Source of the DNA: Liriodendron chinense
Taxonomy: Eukaryota > Streptophyta > Magnoliopsida > Magnoliales > Magnoliaceae
Length of the DNA stretch: 64,000 nucleotides
Assembly (NCBI GenBank): GCA_003013855.2
Contig: ML058553.1
Coordinates: forward strand, 1,240,001 to 1,304,000
Reading direction: 5' to 3'
The translations under genes and the position numbers were made by a program. Below are positions 25,001 to 36,109 of this stretch, piece after piece. Under the pieces are notes generated by a model. The model searched no databases, had not been told where the DNA came from, and worked only from the letters and a program-made list of their open reading frames with translations. Position 1 is the stretch's first letter; each line of letters opens with the position of its first letter.

Positions 25001-28000
25001 TGGGCCACCATGTTGTACATATTTCATCGAATCTGTTAATCAGGTGTGAATCACTAGGATGAAGTGAAGATACAAAAATCTGCCTGATACTAAACACAGA
25101 CAGGCCACAACATGTTGACTTAGCGGTTTTGGGAGCAATTTGACTTTGTTCCCATTAGTGTGGTCCATATGAGTTTTGAATTGGGATTATCTCCTGCATG
25201 CATAGTCCAAATAATGGTTCTCAATTGATGGATGGAGTGATTTTACATACACAACATGGTGGGCCCCACAGAGCGTGGTTGTTTTATGTTCAGTGTGAAA
25301 GAGGTGTTGTAGGTGATTGCTGTCCTCTTTTAGACATGTCCTGATGTGATCTGAACTGTGGTTTTATGAAGCATTACAGATGCCAATATGGGAAATGTGT
25401 GCTAGACCTGAGCTCTCCATCTGGTTGGAAAGAATGCTTAGATCTTTTGCCGAAATGATCAGACACTTTCACTCAGGCGGGCCACAATGTACAAAGTAAA
25501 CTAACAGTTTAATTGCTCATTTGTTTTGTGCATTGTGGCCCACTTGAGGTGCAAAATGGTCGGAATTTTAGGCCAGAAGATCGAAACAGTGTAGCCAACC
25601 TAATGCAAAGATCTCATCAAGCACACATGTCCCATATCGGCACGCATGCTCGTATATGGATGAGAAGGGCTCCAACTGAATGATAAATCAGCCACTAACA
25701 ATAGCATCTCAATCCCATGTAGCTTTAGGTTTATCTGGTCAGCTTAAAAAATGTAATTTTTTTATTCATTAATGGGAATTGATATCTACTACCACCCTGT
25801 TTGATAGATACACATTTTTATACTTTTTCTAATATGATAGCGAAACGTTGAACTCTTTTATTACCGGATGAAGGAGATCTCGAGTGATCTTTTGAATTCT
25901 TCTCTTTGTTGGCAGAGGTTGCAGATTCTTCTGTAGTGGAGAAAAGCTCAAGCAAATCCATTGACAGAGGTAATTATCAGATAAGAGTGTTGGAGGCCGG
26001 TTTCCCCACAATATTAATTTGTAGAGTAAGCCTATTCTACAATCATGTATGTGGGGCCTGCCATGATGTGTGCATGATGTCCACTCCATCCATCATGTTT
26101 TCCCCCTCATGTTCTCTTTGGAGGCCAAAAATTACACTGATCCAAAACTTGGGTGGCCCACACCATGTAAAATCATGCGTAGAAGTACTGAAATCACGTG
26201 TTGTGGCCCACCTGAGTTTTGGAATGTCCTAATTTTTTTAGTTGTCCATTCAGCCTTGTAATTATTTAAATACCCACTTGTTGAAATTTTGCATTTCTTT
26301 TTACTCAGATGTTGCTCTTGCCCAAGTTGAAAATGAGAAGCGGAGCTCTTTAATAAAAGCATGGGAAGAAAGCGAAAAGACTAAAGCTGAGAACAAGTAA
26401 GAGTTGGTTCTGATTAGTCTCTTTTGGTTTGGGGAAATTTTTGCACCTTTGTTCAAATAGTGATGTTTAAATAAGCATCATCAAATTCTTGAAAATCTGC
26501 TGAGTTGACTCGACCCAGTTCTTTTAAAGCATGAAAAATGCCAACTTGATACCCAAAAAGCTTGAAGAATCAGACTATATAATGAGCTTTTTAAATTTGA
26601 AAAGCTCCACCAGTTATTCAACTCATTTTCAGGTAGTGATTGTGGGGCCCAGATCTCTAATTGAACAGATTGTGGGCCGAATTGAATCAATGTGGATCCT
26701 TTAGAACTCAGAAGAAGTGAACTCATACTTGAAAAGTTGATCAATTGCTTGAAATGTCTGACTACATAAGCTTTTTAAATACAAAAAAGCTTGACCAATT
26801 ACTCGATCCTGTATTGAATCATTATTGTAGGGCCCCTAATCTCTGATCAAACAGCTTGTGGGGCCCACTCCTGGGCTTTTGTGGGACCAACTCCTAGGCT
26901 GCAGCATCACGCCGTCATCAAGTTCCAAATTCAATCGACATTTCCTATAGCACGTCTTGCGTTGCTTGTGTTTTATATTTATCTGCGCTAGGAGTAGCTG
27001 AATAGCTTCTAAGACATATGACGGTATACTCAAGTATCAGCATTTCCTACACATTCGGCTCGAGCTTTAGGGATGTACCACAAACCATAAGCTGATGAAA
27101 TTGAAAAGGATAGAAACTTGCATTTACATGATGTTGATCAAAACCTATTTCAACCTCAATAGTCATTCTAGTTTTTTCTCTGGCTTTCCCCTCTTTCTCC
27201 TTCCTTTTTTTTTTGTTTATTGAGTTGAAGTGATTGGATTGTTCCGGAATGGTGGGGTATTGAACATGCTAACTCTTTTAAACAGGGCCCAGAAGAAGAT
27301 GTCAGCAATCTGTTCGTGGGAGAACACAAAGAAGGCATCTGTGGAAGCTCAGCTGAGAAAGATGGAGGTAAGGAAACTTAATGCTTTTGCATTAGAGATG
27401 TAGAGGAATGATCCAATGCTAAATACTGATATCGAAGTTAGTTATCAAGCCTTCAATCTCCTTACTCAAAGGGGCACTTGTAAAAGATCCGGGCCACTCA
27501 TTTATTTTGACCCAATGCAGATGAACCACGTTGAGTGATACTAGCTGTCAGCTAGAGGATTTTTGCCTGTTGATCTTGACCCTTGATTGGACTTTTTTCT
27601 TGATTACCCATTTGCAATCCTCAAGAGTCCTCCAATCGGCAGCCAGGTCATTCAATCAAAATGTGATTTTTGAGGTGTGCCGTCCATGATATATCCCAAT
27701 AGATAAAAGGTCCGGATCGGGTACATGCGTAACAAATACATGGGTGTTGAATGATTGAAAACTAAGAACTGATTAGTTTCAACAATAGGTATTAAGATAA
27801 GGGGAAGTAGACTTGGATGGTTTGGTCATGTGAAATAGAGAACAAGAACTGCGCTGGTAAGAAATGAATTGAAGGCTCTTAAAGGGTAAGGGAAGGCCTA
27901 AAAGGAAGTGGGTCGAGATAGTTGATGATCTATGATCTAACTGAAGTTATGACCCTTGATAGAGTACAATGGCGGAAAAGGATTTATGTAGCCCAATTAG

Positions 28001-29268
28001 TTGGGAAAAGACTTTTTTCTGTTTGGCCGGATCCAATACAATCTAGAATAAGCTTAATGTACAAATTGATGTGTGGGTCCTCCGTGAAGTTATGATGACA
28101 TCAATCCCTTATCATTTGTGCCCCTTCCTATTCTCCTTGATGCTCAAAAATCCAGCCGATCCAAAACTCAAGCGGGCCACATCACAAGGACCAGTTGAGA
28201 TGGGCACCATTAAAAACCTTCAAAATTGTATGTGCGCTACTGTGTTTTATGTATGACATCTAACCCATTTAGAAGATGCCCAAAAATTCAGGCCATTCCA
28301 AAACTCAAGTGGGCCAAAATACAAATTTTAGGCATAATTTCACATGGTAAGAAGCATGCCACATAGCTCCCTCAGCTGAGTTTTGGATCAACCCAAGTTT
28401 TGAAATCCAAGGAGAGTAGGAGGGGGCACGCATGATGGACGGATCTGATGTCATTAAAACATCATGGTAGGCCCCACGCATTTAGACATTAACCTTTTCC
28501 TAGAAATGTTTCTATTGAATCCGGCTTCTTTTTGTGTGTTTGGATGCACCCAACCGGTTTTAGTGATGCAAGATGTTTAGAGAGATTATCTAGAACCATA
28601 CCAGCAATCATTTTAATGTTTTCTTTATTGTCTTCCATCCCCACTGTGCATGTGACACATGCCTGGTGGAGCCCCTTAATCTGGTGGACCACAAAGTCCA
28701 TAACCCAAAAGTTATGCTGATCAGACTATCTTCATCAGTGTCTTTAAATGGATGGCTAACATATGTGGAGCTAAAAGAAATAGAAGGAAACAGAACAAAT
28801 GTCCAGTTCTAGTGTGCAAACAATGCACCTATTTGTTGGCTAGGATCTTCCACCCAATTGCATTCTTTTTTGAGCTATGGTCCATCCACTAAATGACCCA
28901 CCAAATCAATGGTCCCATTCTGTCCATAGATGCCCGCCAAATCTACGGCGGAGATTATATGGAAGGAGAGAACAAAACAATCGCTCAAGGTGGCAAATCT
29001 TGTTAGTTTTTTTCCTAATGAAAATATAGAACGGTTATTTAGCTTGGCCTTCCTATTTAACAATCAGGAGAAGTTGGAAAAGAAGAAGGCTGAGTATGGG
29101 GAGAAGATGAAAAATAAGGTGGCAATTATTCACAAGGAAGCTGAAGAGAAGCGGGCCATGGTCGAAGCCATGCGAGGTGAGGAGATTCTCAAGACCCAGG
29201 AGGTTGCTGCGAAGTACCGTGCAACTGGGCAGGTGCCAAAGAAGATCCTCGGGTGCTTTGGTGGTTAG
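19028..29268 (+). CDS. Remorin, group 1 (five exons)
   Basis: Plant-specific plasma-membrane nanodomain scaffold that binds the inner leaflet and oligomerises through a C-terminal coiled coil. Coding exons read from the sequence: 19,028-19,196; 25,916-25,969; 26,309-26,396; 27,286-27,367; 29,068-29,268. All introns are GT-AG and the phases join to one 594-nt frame, 197 residues, the usual size. Residues 1-75 form the acidic, disordered Remorin_N part, ending exon 1 with DSKALAIVE. Residues about 80-193 form Remorin_C: EKRSSLIKAWEESEKTKAEN, then the charged helix EKLEKKKAEYGEKMKNK, then HKEAEEKRAMVEAMRGEE. The C-terminal anchor ends KKILGCFGG with Cys194, a likely S-acylation site. The start is the first ATG that gives the family MGEEE opening. 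Intron 1 is 6.7 kb and filled with repeats. All exons look intact, so the gene is probably functional. Confidence 0.93.
19624..20152. repeat. Foldback element with near-perfect arms, in remorin intron 1
   Basis: About 529 bp. Left end GGGCGCAACTTGGGTGAGAC mirrors the right end, the complement of GGGCGCGACTTGGGTGAGAC. Matching continues through CCCGGAACCAGCGATGTGGG with one or two changes over more than 50 bp. Only ACACC is shared by the flanks. High arm identity suggests a recent insertion or arm conversion. Confidence 0.8.
20583..20909. repeat. Short foldback element with internal replacement
   Basis: Terminal arms GGGCTCGAATTAGGTGTTAC and the complement of GGGAGCGAATTAGATGTTAC pair well. 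The left half is cut after CCCCTGACTGTAGGGG and continues with 35 bp copied from 20,510-20,544, then the right half resumes at AAACGTTTTTAATG. Confidence 0.7.
21320..23470. repeat. Foldback-flanked satellite element, in remorin intron 1
   Basis: Inverted arms of about 150 bp at 21,320-21,471 and 23,300-23,470 enclose the tandem array. The left arm reads GACCCTAATTGTTGACCAAG and AGGAAGATAAAATTTT. The complement of the right arm reads GACCCTAATTGTTGACCTTG and the identical AGGAAGATAAAATTTT, then GGACCATTTTGC in both. The whole unit therefore looks like one element with a satellite interior. No coding sequence; class unknown. Outer ends are approximate. Confidence 0.7.
21480..23080. repeat. 193-bp tandem repeat array, about eight units
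   Basis: The anchor GAGCAATCAAATGGTGTCC (with variants) starts units near 21,522, 21,715, 21,905, 22,098, 22,291, 22,540, 22,735 and 22,929, a spacing of 190-195 bp. An extra partial unit of 56 bp sits at 22,291-22,347. Each unit also contains GAGGGAGTTATGACCGTTTT. Four units keep a CACGTG core (21,652; 21,842; 22,228; 22,669) within GGGACACGTGAT or a close variant; other units have CACATG. Confidence 0.92.
23470..24820. other. Remorin intron 1, middle part, no further gene
   Basis: Contains ACTCGG/CCGAGT-rich degenerate repeats at 23,800-23,960 and ordinary AT-rich intron sequence after that. The open frame at 24,443-24,670 has no recognisable motif. No nested gene supported. Confidence 0.45.
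24825..25295. repeat. Foldback element, divergent subfamily, in remorin intron 1
   Basis: Marked by CACCATGTTGTATATGTAAA on the left and its mirror ACATACACAACATGGTGGGC on the right, with TTAATCAGGTGTGAATCA in the centre. The arms differ from subfamilies A and B, so this may be a third lineage. Ends are approximate. Confidence 0.65.
26035..26245. repeat. Foldback fragment in remorin intron 2
   Basis: Begins TGTGGGGCCTGCCATGATGT and ends near TTGTGGCCCACCTGAG. Only part of the two arms remains. It takes up most of the 339-bp intron without touching the exon borders. Confidence 0.5.
27785..28010 (+). pseudogene. LINE (non-LTR retrotransposon) reverse-transcriptase tail, relic
   Basis: In remorin intron 4. 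Reading with one frameshift gives RLGWFGHVK, then ALVRNELKALKG, then GRPKRKWVEIVDDL. This is the familiar C-terminal signature of plant LINE open reading frame 2 (W-F-G-H-V followed by G-R-P-K-x-x-W). Stops interrupt it at several points and no other LINE domain is seen nearby, so it is a short, dead 3' fragment in the same orientation as the gene. Confidence 0.7.
28060..28470. repeat. Divergent foldback-family sequence in remorin intron 4
   Basis: Words such as GATCCAAAACTCAAGCGGGC and AAAACATCATGGTAGGCCCC show relationship to the family, but the arms no longer align end to end. Probably an old copy with rearrangements. Confidence 0.45.
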
Positions 29269-29305
29269 AAAATTCCCAAACACAAATTGAAAGAAAGCGG
29301 AAATG

Positions 29306-29345
29306 GTGAGTCTTTCCCTTCTTCTTCTTCTTCTTCTTCTTCTTC
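29306..29345 (+). other. Possible 3' UTR splice donor and TTC microsatellite
   Basis: AAATG/GTGAGT at 29,301-29,311 is a good splice donor only 37 nt after the remorin stop codon. It is followed by nine or so TTC repeats (29,319-29,345). This hints at an intron in the 3' untranslated region. I could not identify the acceptor. Confidence 0.3.
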
Positions 29346-29594
29346 TCTATGTATTTATTTTCTTATATGCTTTCTTCGTTTTTAATCGCTGCATGATAGT
29401 GTTTCATTATCGAGATAACGGTCAGTCATGTACGTGTATAGTGTGATACGTTCGTTGTATATGTTTGGATTCTAAAAAGTGAGTTTGAAAATCTTCGATG
29501 GTTTTGAATCGAATAACACGACCTACGTTGCCTCAAAAGGAGCTGCGATAAAAGATGGAATATGGGGATAGCTAGCTATATCTAATATATACTT

Positions 29595-29600
29595 AATAAA
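29595..29600 (+). terminator. Candidate remorin polyadenylation signal AATAAA
   Basis: Canonical AATAAA about 330 nt after the stop codon, in AT-rich sequence. Plant signals are loose, so this is only a plausible choice. Confidence 0.3.
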
Positions 29601-29837
29601 TACAATTTCTCTTCCACACTGCAACCCTATTGTACTAAGTTTTTACTTGGCTACTATGAATGTATGATGAAGAAACTTGAGTTCTGGCCCGTCTGGTATG
29701 GGGCCTATTTATCTTCATTGTTGGGCGATCCCAATCTTAGACCATTCATTTGCTTAGATCCTGTGGTCCAGTTCATTGATTGAGTCCAATTGAGCATACT
29801 AACTGGGAATCAGAGGAGTAGATTTTAGGAAGTGGAG

Positions 29838-30306
29838 TAGGTGCAACCTTGGATCCACTGATGTGGGTGGATCCCACCATGATGTGTGTGACTTAAATTC
29901 ACTCTGCTCATCCATTTTGACAGCTCATTTTGGGACATGATCCCAACAATGAAGCAGATCCAAATCTCAGGTGGACCATACCACATAAAAAGAGGTGATT
30001 GACCATTAAAAACTTCCTTTGGGCCACAAAAGTTTTGGATCAAGCTGATATATGTGTGTGGTCACTTCATCCCGGTTTTTGTGACCTTGATGGAAAATAA
30101 ACATTCGGGTGACCCCAGAGAATTTTTAATGGTGGATATTCAATTACCATTGTTACCTGTGGTATGGTCAACCTAAGATTTGGATCTGCTTCATTTTGGA
30201 TTATGCCCTAAAATGAGCTGAAAAATGGGATGGATGGACGGTGTGGATGTAAGGAACATACATTAAGGTGGGCCCCACGGTAAGGGATCCACCGAATCCG
30301 GATTTT
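29838..30306. repeat. Foldback element, subfamily A
   Basis: Mirror arms: GTGGGTGGATCCCACCATGA on the left and AAGGTGGGCCCCACGGTAAG on the right. The centre reads GTGACCTTGATGGAAAATAA, having lost the usual ATCAACAGGTTGGA words. Starts just downstream of the remorin gene. Confidence 0.7.
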
Positions 30307-30511
30307 ATTCTTTTCTACTCTGATAATTAGTTACGCGGGCTCCTGCAAACTTTTGTCCATCAGTCCCACTAATGGCCTGGATCATAACCGGTTGATAGAT
30401 AGTCCAAGTTGCATAGAATCACTCTCCATGGAATCGAATTTTAAAGGCGGTCTTCTTGCGAGAAGCTGATTGCGTTGGTGTGCCACCACCTCGTCGATGC
30501 GTTGACGTGGC

Positions 30512-31415
30512 AAAGTTTTGTGGACCCACCATGATGTATGTGTTATATCCACACCGTTCATCCATTTTGCGAGATCATTTTAGGATATGACCCCAAAAAT
30601 TAGACAGATCCAAACCTCAAGTGAACCACATCGAAGAAAGCAGTGGGGATTGAACAGGATTGGATTAGCTGCTGCCCGGCCTCACGCAACACTGTGCAGC
30701 CCTGACTGTTGGCCCACCTTGATGTATGTATGGTATATCCACGCATATCTAAATCTTATTTGGACCACACCATAGGAAACAATGGCGATTGATCATTAAA
30801 CACTTCTTGTGGGCTAAGAAAGTTTGGGATCAATCTGATATTTGTTTTCTTCCCTTCGTCGAGGTCTCTATGACCTTATCAACAGGTTGGATGGAAAATT
30901 AACTTTGTAGATGGCATTACGGTGGGCCATAGGAATGTTTTAACGGTGGGCCTTCAATCACCACTGTTTCCCATGGTGTGTCCACTTGAGGGTTGGATTC
31001 TACTTCATTTTTTGGGCCCATGCCATAAAATGAGATGGAAAAATGGATGGACGGCAGGGATACATACAACAAGATGGGCCCAATGGTCAGAGCTGCACCG
31101 TGTTGGGTGAGACCGGGGCTTACCTAATCCACTCTTCGATTGAACGCCTACCATTTAAAGACAGAAGTTTTGGGTAAGGTGATATTTGTATTTTACATTC
31201 ATCCAGCTCTTTGTGACCTTACAACCAGGTTGGATGGAAAATAAACATCAGGGCGAGAATCAGGAAGGTTTCAACAGTAGCTGTAGGTGTTATTATCTCC
31301 ACCGCTTTCTGTAGTGTGGTCCACTTAAGGTTTAGATCTGCCTCGTACCCTAAAATGATCTTGCAAAATGTATTAACAGCGTAGACATAACACATACATT
31401 ATGGTGGGGCCTGCA
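30512..31415. repeat. Foldback element interrupted by a second copy (outer element)
   Basis: Left part 30,512-30,655 ends in the family sentence CAGTGGGGATTGAAC. The sentence resumes after the inner insertion at CGATTGAACGCCTACCATTT (31,137) and runs to the right arm ATACATTATGGTGGGGCCTG. Without the inner element it is a normal copy of about 420 bp. Confidence 0.8.
30656..31136. repeat. Foldback element nested in another, with 9-bp TSD
   Basis: 481 bp, arms AGGATTGGATTAGCTG and the complement of AGAGTGGATTAGGT. It is flanked by GGATTGAAC (30,647-30,655) and CGATTGAAC (31,137-31,145), eight of nine bases identical. Because the host is a known sequence, the insertion point and duplication can be read unusually clearly. 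Confidence 0.82.
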
Positions 31416-31474
31416 GAACTTTGACACATCAATCCACCAAGAGGTAGGCACTCCACCCAATCCTCTTCCCTCTC

Positions 31475-31620
31475 AAAGCACGTTGAAAGTTGTTCAGTAC
31501 TCAATTGGAAGTTGGAACCATCCTTGAGAGTGGCCCACCTACCTCCCAATCCATTTACCAGGCAAAGCAGGTTTGAAAGTTGTTTGGTACTCAATTGGAA
31601 TCATCCATGAGAGTGGTCGA
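31475..31620. repeat. Imperfect tandem duplication, about 88 bp
   Basis: GTTGAAAGTTGTTCAGTACT and GTTTGAAAGTTGTTTGGTAC begin two copies that both continue with CTCAATTGGA and GAGAGTGG. No coding function apparent. Confidence 0.65.
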
Positions 31621-32019
31621 AGGGCAGCATGAAAAGCGCTTTAATTGCCTCTGTGCATGCGTCAACCCTTCTTGTTGGTTCACACGGGTCCAGATAGACC
31701 TGAAATGTTGGTGAAATATAGGTTTAACATCACCATGAAGCTTCTAATGATAGGTGTACATGCCATGTGGTGTCTATCAATAGACCTTTGACATGTGGTG
31801 TGGCTCACTCTAATTGGGTGATTGTCCAATGATTTTAGTTCCGGGCATATTGTTATGGTTGGTATAGTGCCTATGATTTGGCTATGTTACTTTGAATGTA
31901 AATTGTCTAATAAAAAAGTGTTATATGTGCGTGTCAAAACGAGACGTCCAGTAAAAAGCATGTTGAAATTTAACTTTAAAATAAGCCACATGCAAAAAAA
32001 AAGGCATGGGGCTGTAAAT

Positions 32020-32520
32020 GGGTCAGCAGACCCAATGGGGTACCGGACCCAACCCATTTAGACCCGACCCAACCCGACTCATTTGTAAATGGTACGGGTC
32101 TGGTTCCAAGAGCAGACCTAGTTGCTAAACGGGTCTGAGTCTGGTTTCCTTTATATTAGGCCCGACTTGACTCGACCCGACCCGACCCGACCCGACCCGA
32201 CCCAAACCCATTTAGTAAGTGGGCGGGTTTGGTCTATGTTTCAAGGGATCCGTCTAGGCCAGGCCCGTCCAAACCCGGTTTTAACCCTTGTAAAATGCTT
32301 GCATACTTGATCCAAACCTGGACCCATTAGACCCGACCCATTTATAAATGAGTCTGGGTGGATCTCCCTCTACTAGATCCGGACCCATTTATAAATAGGT
32401 CTGATGGGTTGACCCGGACTCGCCCATTTAGTAAAAGGGTATGGGTCTAAAATTTGAACCCAGACCCGTTTAGTAAATGAGCGGGTCTAGTTTTGGCTAA
32501 ACCCATCCCAAACCCGACCA
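32020..32520. repeat. ACCCGACCC-rich degenerate repeat with CGACC microsatellite
   Basis: Words GACCCGACCC, ACCCATTTA and AAATGGGTCTG alternate on both strands. A pure run of about seven CGACC units lies at 32,173-32,208. Related to 1,325-1,870 and 8,560-8,700. Not telomeric (TTTAGGG is absent). Confidence 0.65.
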
Positions 32521-32529
32521 TTTATGGCC

Positions 32530-33015
32530 TTAAAAAGGCATGGACGATTTGAATTAATACTCTGAGAGACTACTAAGCTCCGCGTAAATGCAATTGTATA
32601 TCAACAAGGACTTATAGTACTGTATCACCTTGGTTTAAGTGGACGCGGATTGCGTCCTGCCCTCGCCCGGACAGATTAACGTTTGGGCATATCTTAACTG
32701 ATATTAGAAAAGGGAAGGGCAGACTAGATAAATAGATACATCACGGTAGGCCCCTTCATCGATTTACCCGAATGGTAATCCGTCTGGGTGGGGGCAGGAC
32801 GCAATCTGTGTCCTGTTTAAGTGACGTAGGTTCTCTCAGCCAGCAATCTGACATGATATTCAAGTTCCTATTGTTTCTTGTGGTGTATCATTACCCACTG
32901 TTTCTTGTTGGGTACCATGTCACTATGGTGAAGGAGTAATGATTATTTACCCATGTACAGAGCAACAATTCCAAAGTTGATGTTGACAAGGGGCTTATTT
33001 GTCAAACTTCTACAT
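32530..33015. other. Intergenic stretch without recognised gene
   Basis: Contains an inverted pair of short sentences: GGATTGCGTCCTGCCCTCGC near 32,646 and the complement of it near 32,790 (GGGGCAGGACGCAATCTGTG). This marks a small, 170-bp foldback. Nothing coding seen. Confidence 0.5.
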
Positions 33016-33019
33016 TCAC

Positions 33020-33450
33020 ACAATTAATTTCACATGTAAAGGCTATGGAGCCTACATATCTTATCCAAGCTGTTTTCACGAGCTCATTTTAGGGGATGAG
33101 CTTAAAGCTCAAGTGAACTACATCATAGGAAATGGTGGGAATTGAGCACCCAATGTTGAAAATTACTTAAGAGCTACAGAAGTTTTGGATCAAGCCGATA
33201 TTTGTATAGGCCAATGTATATGTCAATGTGATCTTACGAATGGATTGGATTGAATGATTAGATACACATCTCTAAAGGCCTTAGGAAGGTTTCAATTTTG
33301 AGTGGTGAACATCATTAACACTTTGATTTGTTATGGTGTGGCCCACTTGAGCTTCCCAATTACCTCATTTTTTGTCTCATGCCCTAGAGTGAGATGGTAA
33401 AACGGATGGACAAAGTAGATCACACATGCATTACTGCAGAACCCGTGGAT
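33020..33450. repeat. Foldback element, diverged subfamily A
   Basis: Left arm CATATCTTATCCAAGCTGTT, right arm AAAACGGATGGACAAAGTAG and CACACATGCATTACTGCAGA. The centre retains GATCAAGCCGATATTTG. Arms are clearly eroded compared with other copies. Confidence 0.6.
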
Positions 33451-33689
33451 TTAATTAGGAGTCAATCCTATTTCATGTCTCAATCAAACTTAAAAAGCCA
33501 TTATTAGTTACTCCCACTTAGGTAATTGGAAACTGGAAAAACAAACAAGTAGATTAACATGCCATTTCAACAAGAATCATCTTTGATGTGGAGGCGCGGA
33601 TTTGCCTGGGCCATACGATCAAAATAAATGTATCTCTTTTCCATGGCAGCCTGTTGCTGGTAGCTTTCAACGCTAAGCAGCTAAGCATG

Positions 33690-34480
33690 ATATGGACCAC
33701 CATCCGTTTTCATCATGATGATTAGGACCAGACCATGGGGTCGACAAAAAGCTTTCAATGGCAGGTGTTCAATTTCCACTGTTTCCTCGTGTTTCCTCGG
33801 GTGTGGTTCGCTAAGGGGGTGATTGTTTTTAATTACCATAAATAAATACATATAAATGAGTAATGATTAATTATTAATATAATTTCATCGCATTTTTCAA
33901 TGATGACAATGATGGCTTATTTTTTTACACTAAAATTGGAAAGTGGGTATATCTCCCATGAGAGCCATTGTGATATAGTGGCTTACCCATGTGTCCATCC
34001 ATTCTGTTAGATGATTTTACGGCATGAATTCAAAATTGAAGTAGATCCAAAGTGGCTTATTTTACAGCATGAACCCAAAGTGGACTATGCCACATGAAAC
34101 AATGGGTTCAATGCCTCTCATTAAAAACCTTTCACGCCATGAATTCCTTTGGTGTGGGCCACTTGAGCTTTGGACCTGCCTCATTTTTTGTTCATGGCCT
34201 AAAATGTTAAGGTAAAATAGATGGACAGTGTGGATATGTCACATACATCACAGTGGACCTCACATTTTTAAATTAGCTTTTTTTACCAAGCTTCTGATGA
34301 AAATACACCTTGACAATCAAACTGGATGTAAATAATAATTATGAACTATTTAAGTTATTTACTGCAGAATTGAAATATCAAACATTGGATCTGCCTCATT
34401 TTTAGGCTCATGCCCTTAAAATAAACTGAAAAGTGGATGGACGGCAAGGATAAAACACATACATCATGATGGGGCACATA
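33690..34480. repeat. Cluster of partial foldback copies
   Basis: Three pieces: 33,690-33,830 (arm with TTTCCACTGTTTCCTC), 33,960-34,275 (both arms, short centre) and 34,385-34,480 (right arm only, ending ATACATCATGATGGGGCACA). AT-rich filler lies between them. Confidence 0.55.
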
Positions 34481-35050
34481 GCTTTGACACCAGCTAAGCT
34501 AGTATGTCCGGCACTCTAGTCACTGCCCCAAGTGTTGCAGGAAGTTGGGGTACTTTTCCTCTCATAACGGCTAAAGAGCAATGAATGCGAGAGTAAATAG
34601 GCCTCTCATGTGCACATTAAATAGCCGTGGACCACCTGTCCATGTAAGAAAAGGACTGACTTATTAGGACAACCCTCCACAGGCCTACCCTCTCCATTTC
34701 ACACGCATCGAACATTTCATCTTGGTCTCTGTATCGGATATCTGAACTGTTCATAAGGTGGTCCCTACTATGTAGATCACCGTAGACAAATATCATGTCG
34801 GTTTGCCTACTAGGTGGTCCATCCTTTTGTGAAAAAATGAATGGACGGTTTTAGTAAACTTCCAAGCGGTGGTCCACATTTAACAGGCACATGCTCTATT
34901 GATGATCTGACCAGCTTGATTATTCCACATGAACATATATCCATGGTGGGGTCCACCTTGTGAACTAATTAGGTAGACTGCACACGTGACAGGTTGGCGC
35001 GCGTGTAGGGAGTTGAGCGAATCGACATTTGCAATCGCTTTTCATGAGCC
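34480..35050. other. Intergenic stretch without recognised gene
   Basis: Contains foldback-like words (GGTGGTCCAC, GGTGGGGTCCACC) but no aligned copy, and no open frame with a recognisable domain. Confidence 0.4.
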
Positions 35051-35054
35051 TGCT

Positions 35055-35485
35055 GGACCCGGGTTTTCCTGCGCTGGGATGCTGGGTGGGGCCCACCGTG
35101 ATGTTTGTGAGAAATCCACCCCGTCCATCCGTTTTGAGAGATCATTTTAGGACATGCTACAAAAAATGATGCGGATCCAAAACTCAAGTGAGCCATACTA
35201 GAGGGAAAACTAAGGAAAGAGTTTCCTACCATTGAAATGTTCCTGGGCTCCACCTTGATATTTATATGCCATTCAAACCGCTTATAAGGAGACTCTCAGG
35301 TGAAATCACAAAAAACTTAGCGTAAATCTCCACTGTTTCCTCTCGCATGGCTCACTTGAGTTTTGGATCCATCTCATCTTTCATCGCATGTGCTAAAATG
35401 ATCTCTCAAAGCTGATATATAGGATAGATTTCTCACAAACATCACAGTGGGCCCCACCCAGTATCCTAGTGCAAGAACTTCCACG
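35055..35485. repeat. Foldback element, subfamily B, complete in outline
   Basis: GGTGGGGCCCACCGTGATGT and GAGAAATCCACCCCGTCC on the left; TTTCTCACAAACATCACAGT and GGGCCCCACC on the right. Same subfamily as 5,511-6,003. Its central block is CGCTTATAAGGAGACTC instead of the GATAAGGTCAC of subfamily A. Confidence 0.72.
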
Positions 35486-35487
35486 CT

Positions 35488-35975
35488 CGGTGGGTGTTAC
35501 CCTTATCATAGGGCCCACCTTGATGATATGTTACATATCCTCTTTGTCCATTAGTTCTTGCAGTCTATTTTAGGATGTGTTCCAAAAATTTAAGCATATA
35601 AAAATATCATGTGGACCACACCACAAGAAAGAGCGATTATTGAGCGCTCACCATTAAAAATTTCCCAAGACTCACCGTAAGCATATTTATCATGTTTATT
35701 TGTCATCTAACCCGATTGTTAAGGTAAAAACGAACTGGATTTACCTGTTAAGGTAAAAACGAACTGGATTAAGGTGAATTAAAAAGATTAGCTCAACACA
35801 AAACTTTTGTGGCTTTTAATGGTTATTTACTACTTTTTCGGGTGGTATGGTTCATGAGATTTGAATCGGCTTAAGTTTTGGAATAATGTCATTAAATGAT
35901 ATGAAAAGACGTATGAGAGGCATGGATACAAAGAAATTTCATTAATACGGGCCCCACGTAGTGAGGGAGATCTTT
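35488..35975. repeat. Foldback element with internal 21-bp duplication
   Basis: Arms GGGCCCACCTTGATGATATG and ACGGGCCCCACGTAGTGAGG. In the centre, GTTAAGGTAAAAACGAACTG is present twice (near 35,728 and 35,747). Abuts the previous subfamily B element almost directly. Confidence 0.65.
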
Positions 35976-36109
35976 TATTAGATTTGTTTTCTGGCATGGC
36001 CCACCTGAATGTTGAATCATCCTGACTTTTAGGATAAAGGCCCAACAAGAAGGTGGTGTACACGATGGATAATGTGGATTTTATGCACGTTGGTTTGCTT
36101 CCCAAGTTG

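Noticed and set aside
32160..32210. Possible telomere-like repeat (CGACCC run)
   Set aside because: The unit is CGACC, not the plant telomere CCCTAAA, and it sits in a degenerate dispersed repeat.
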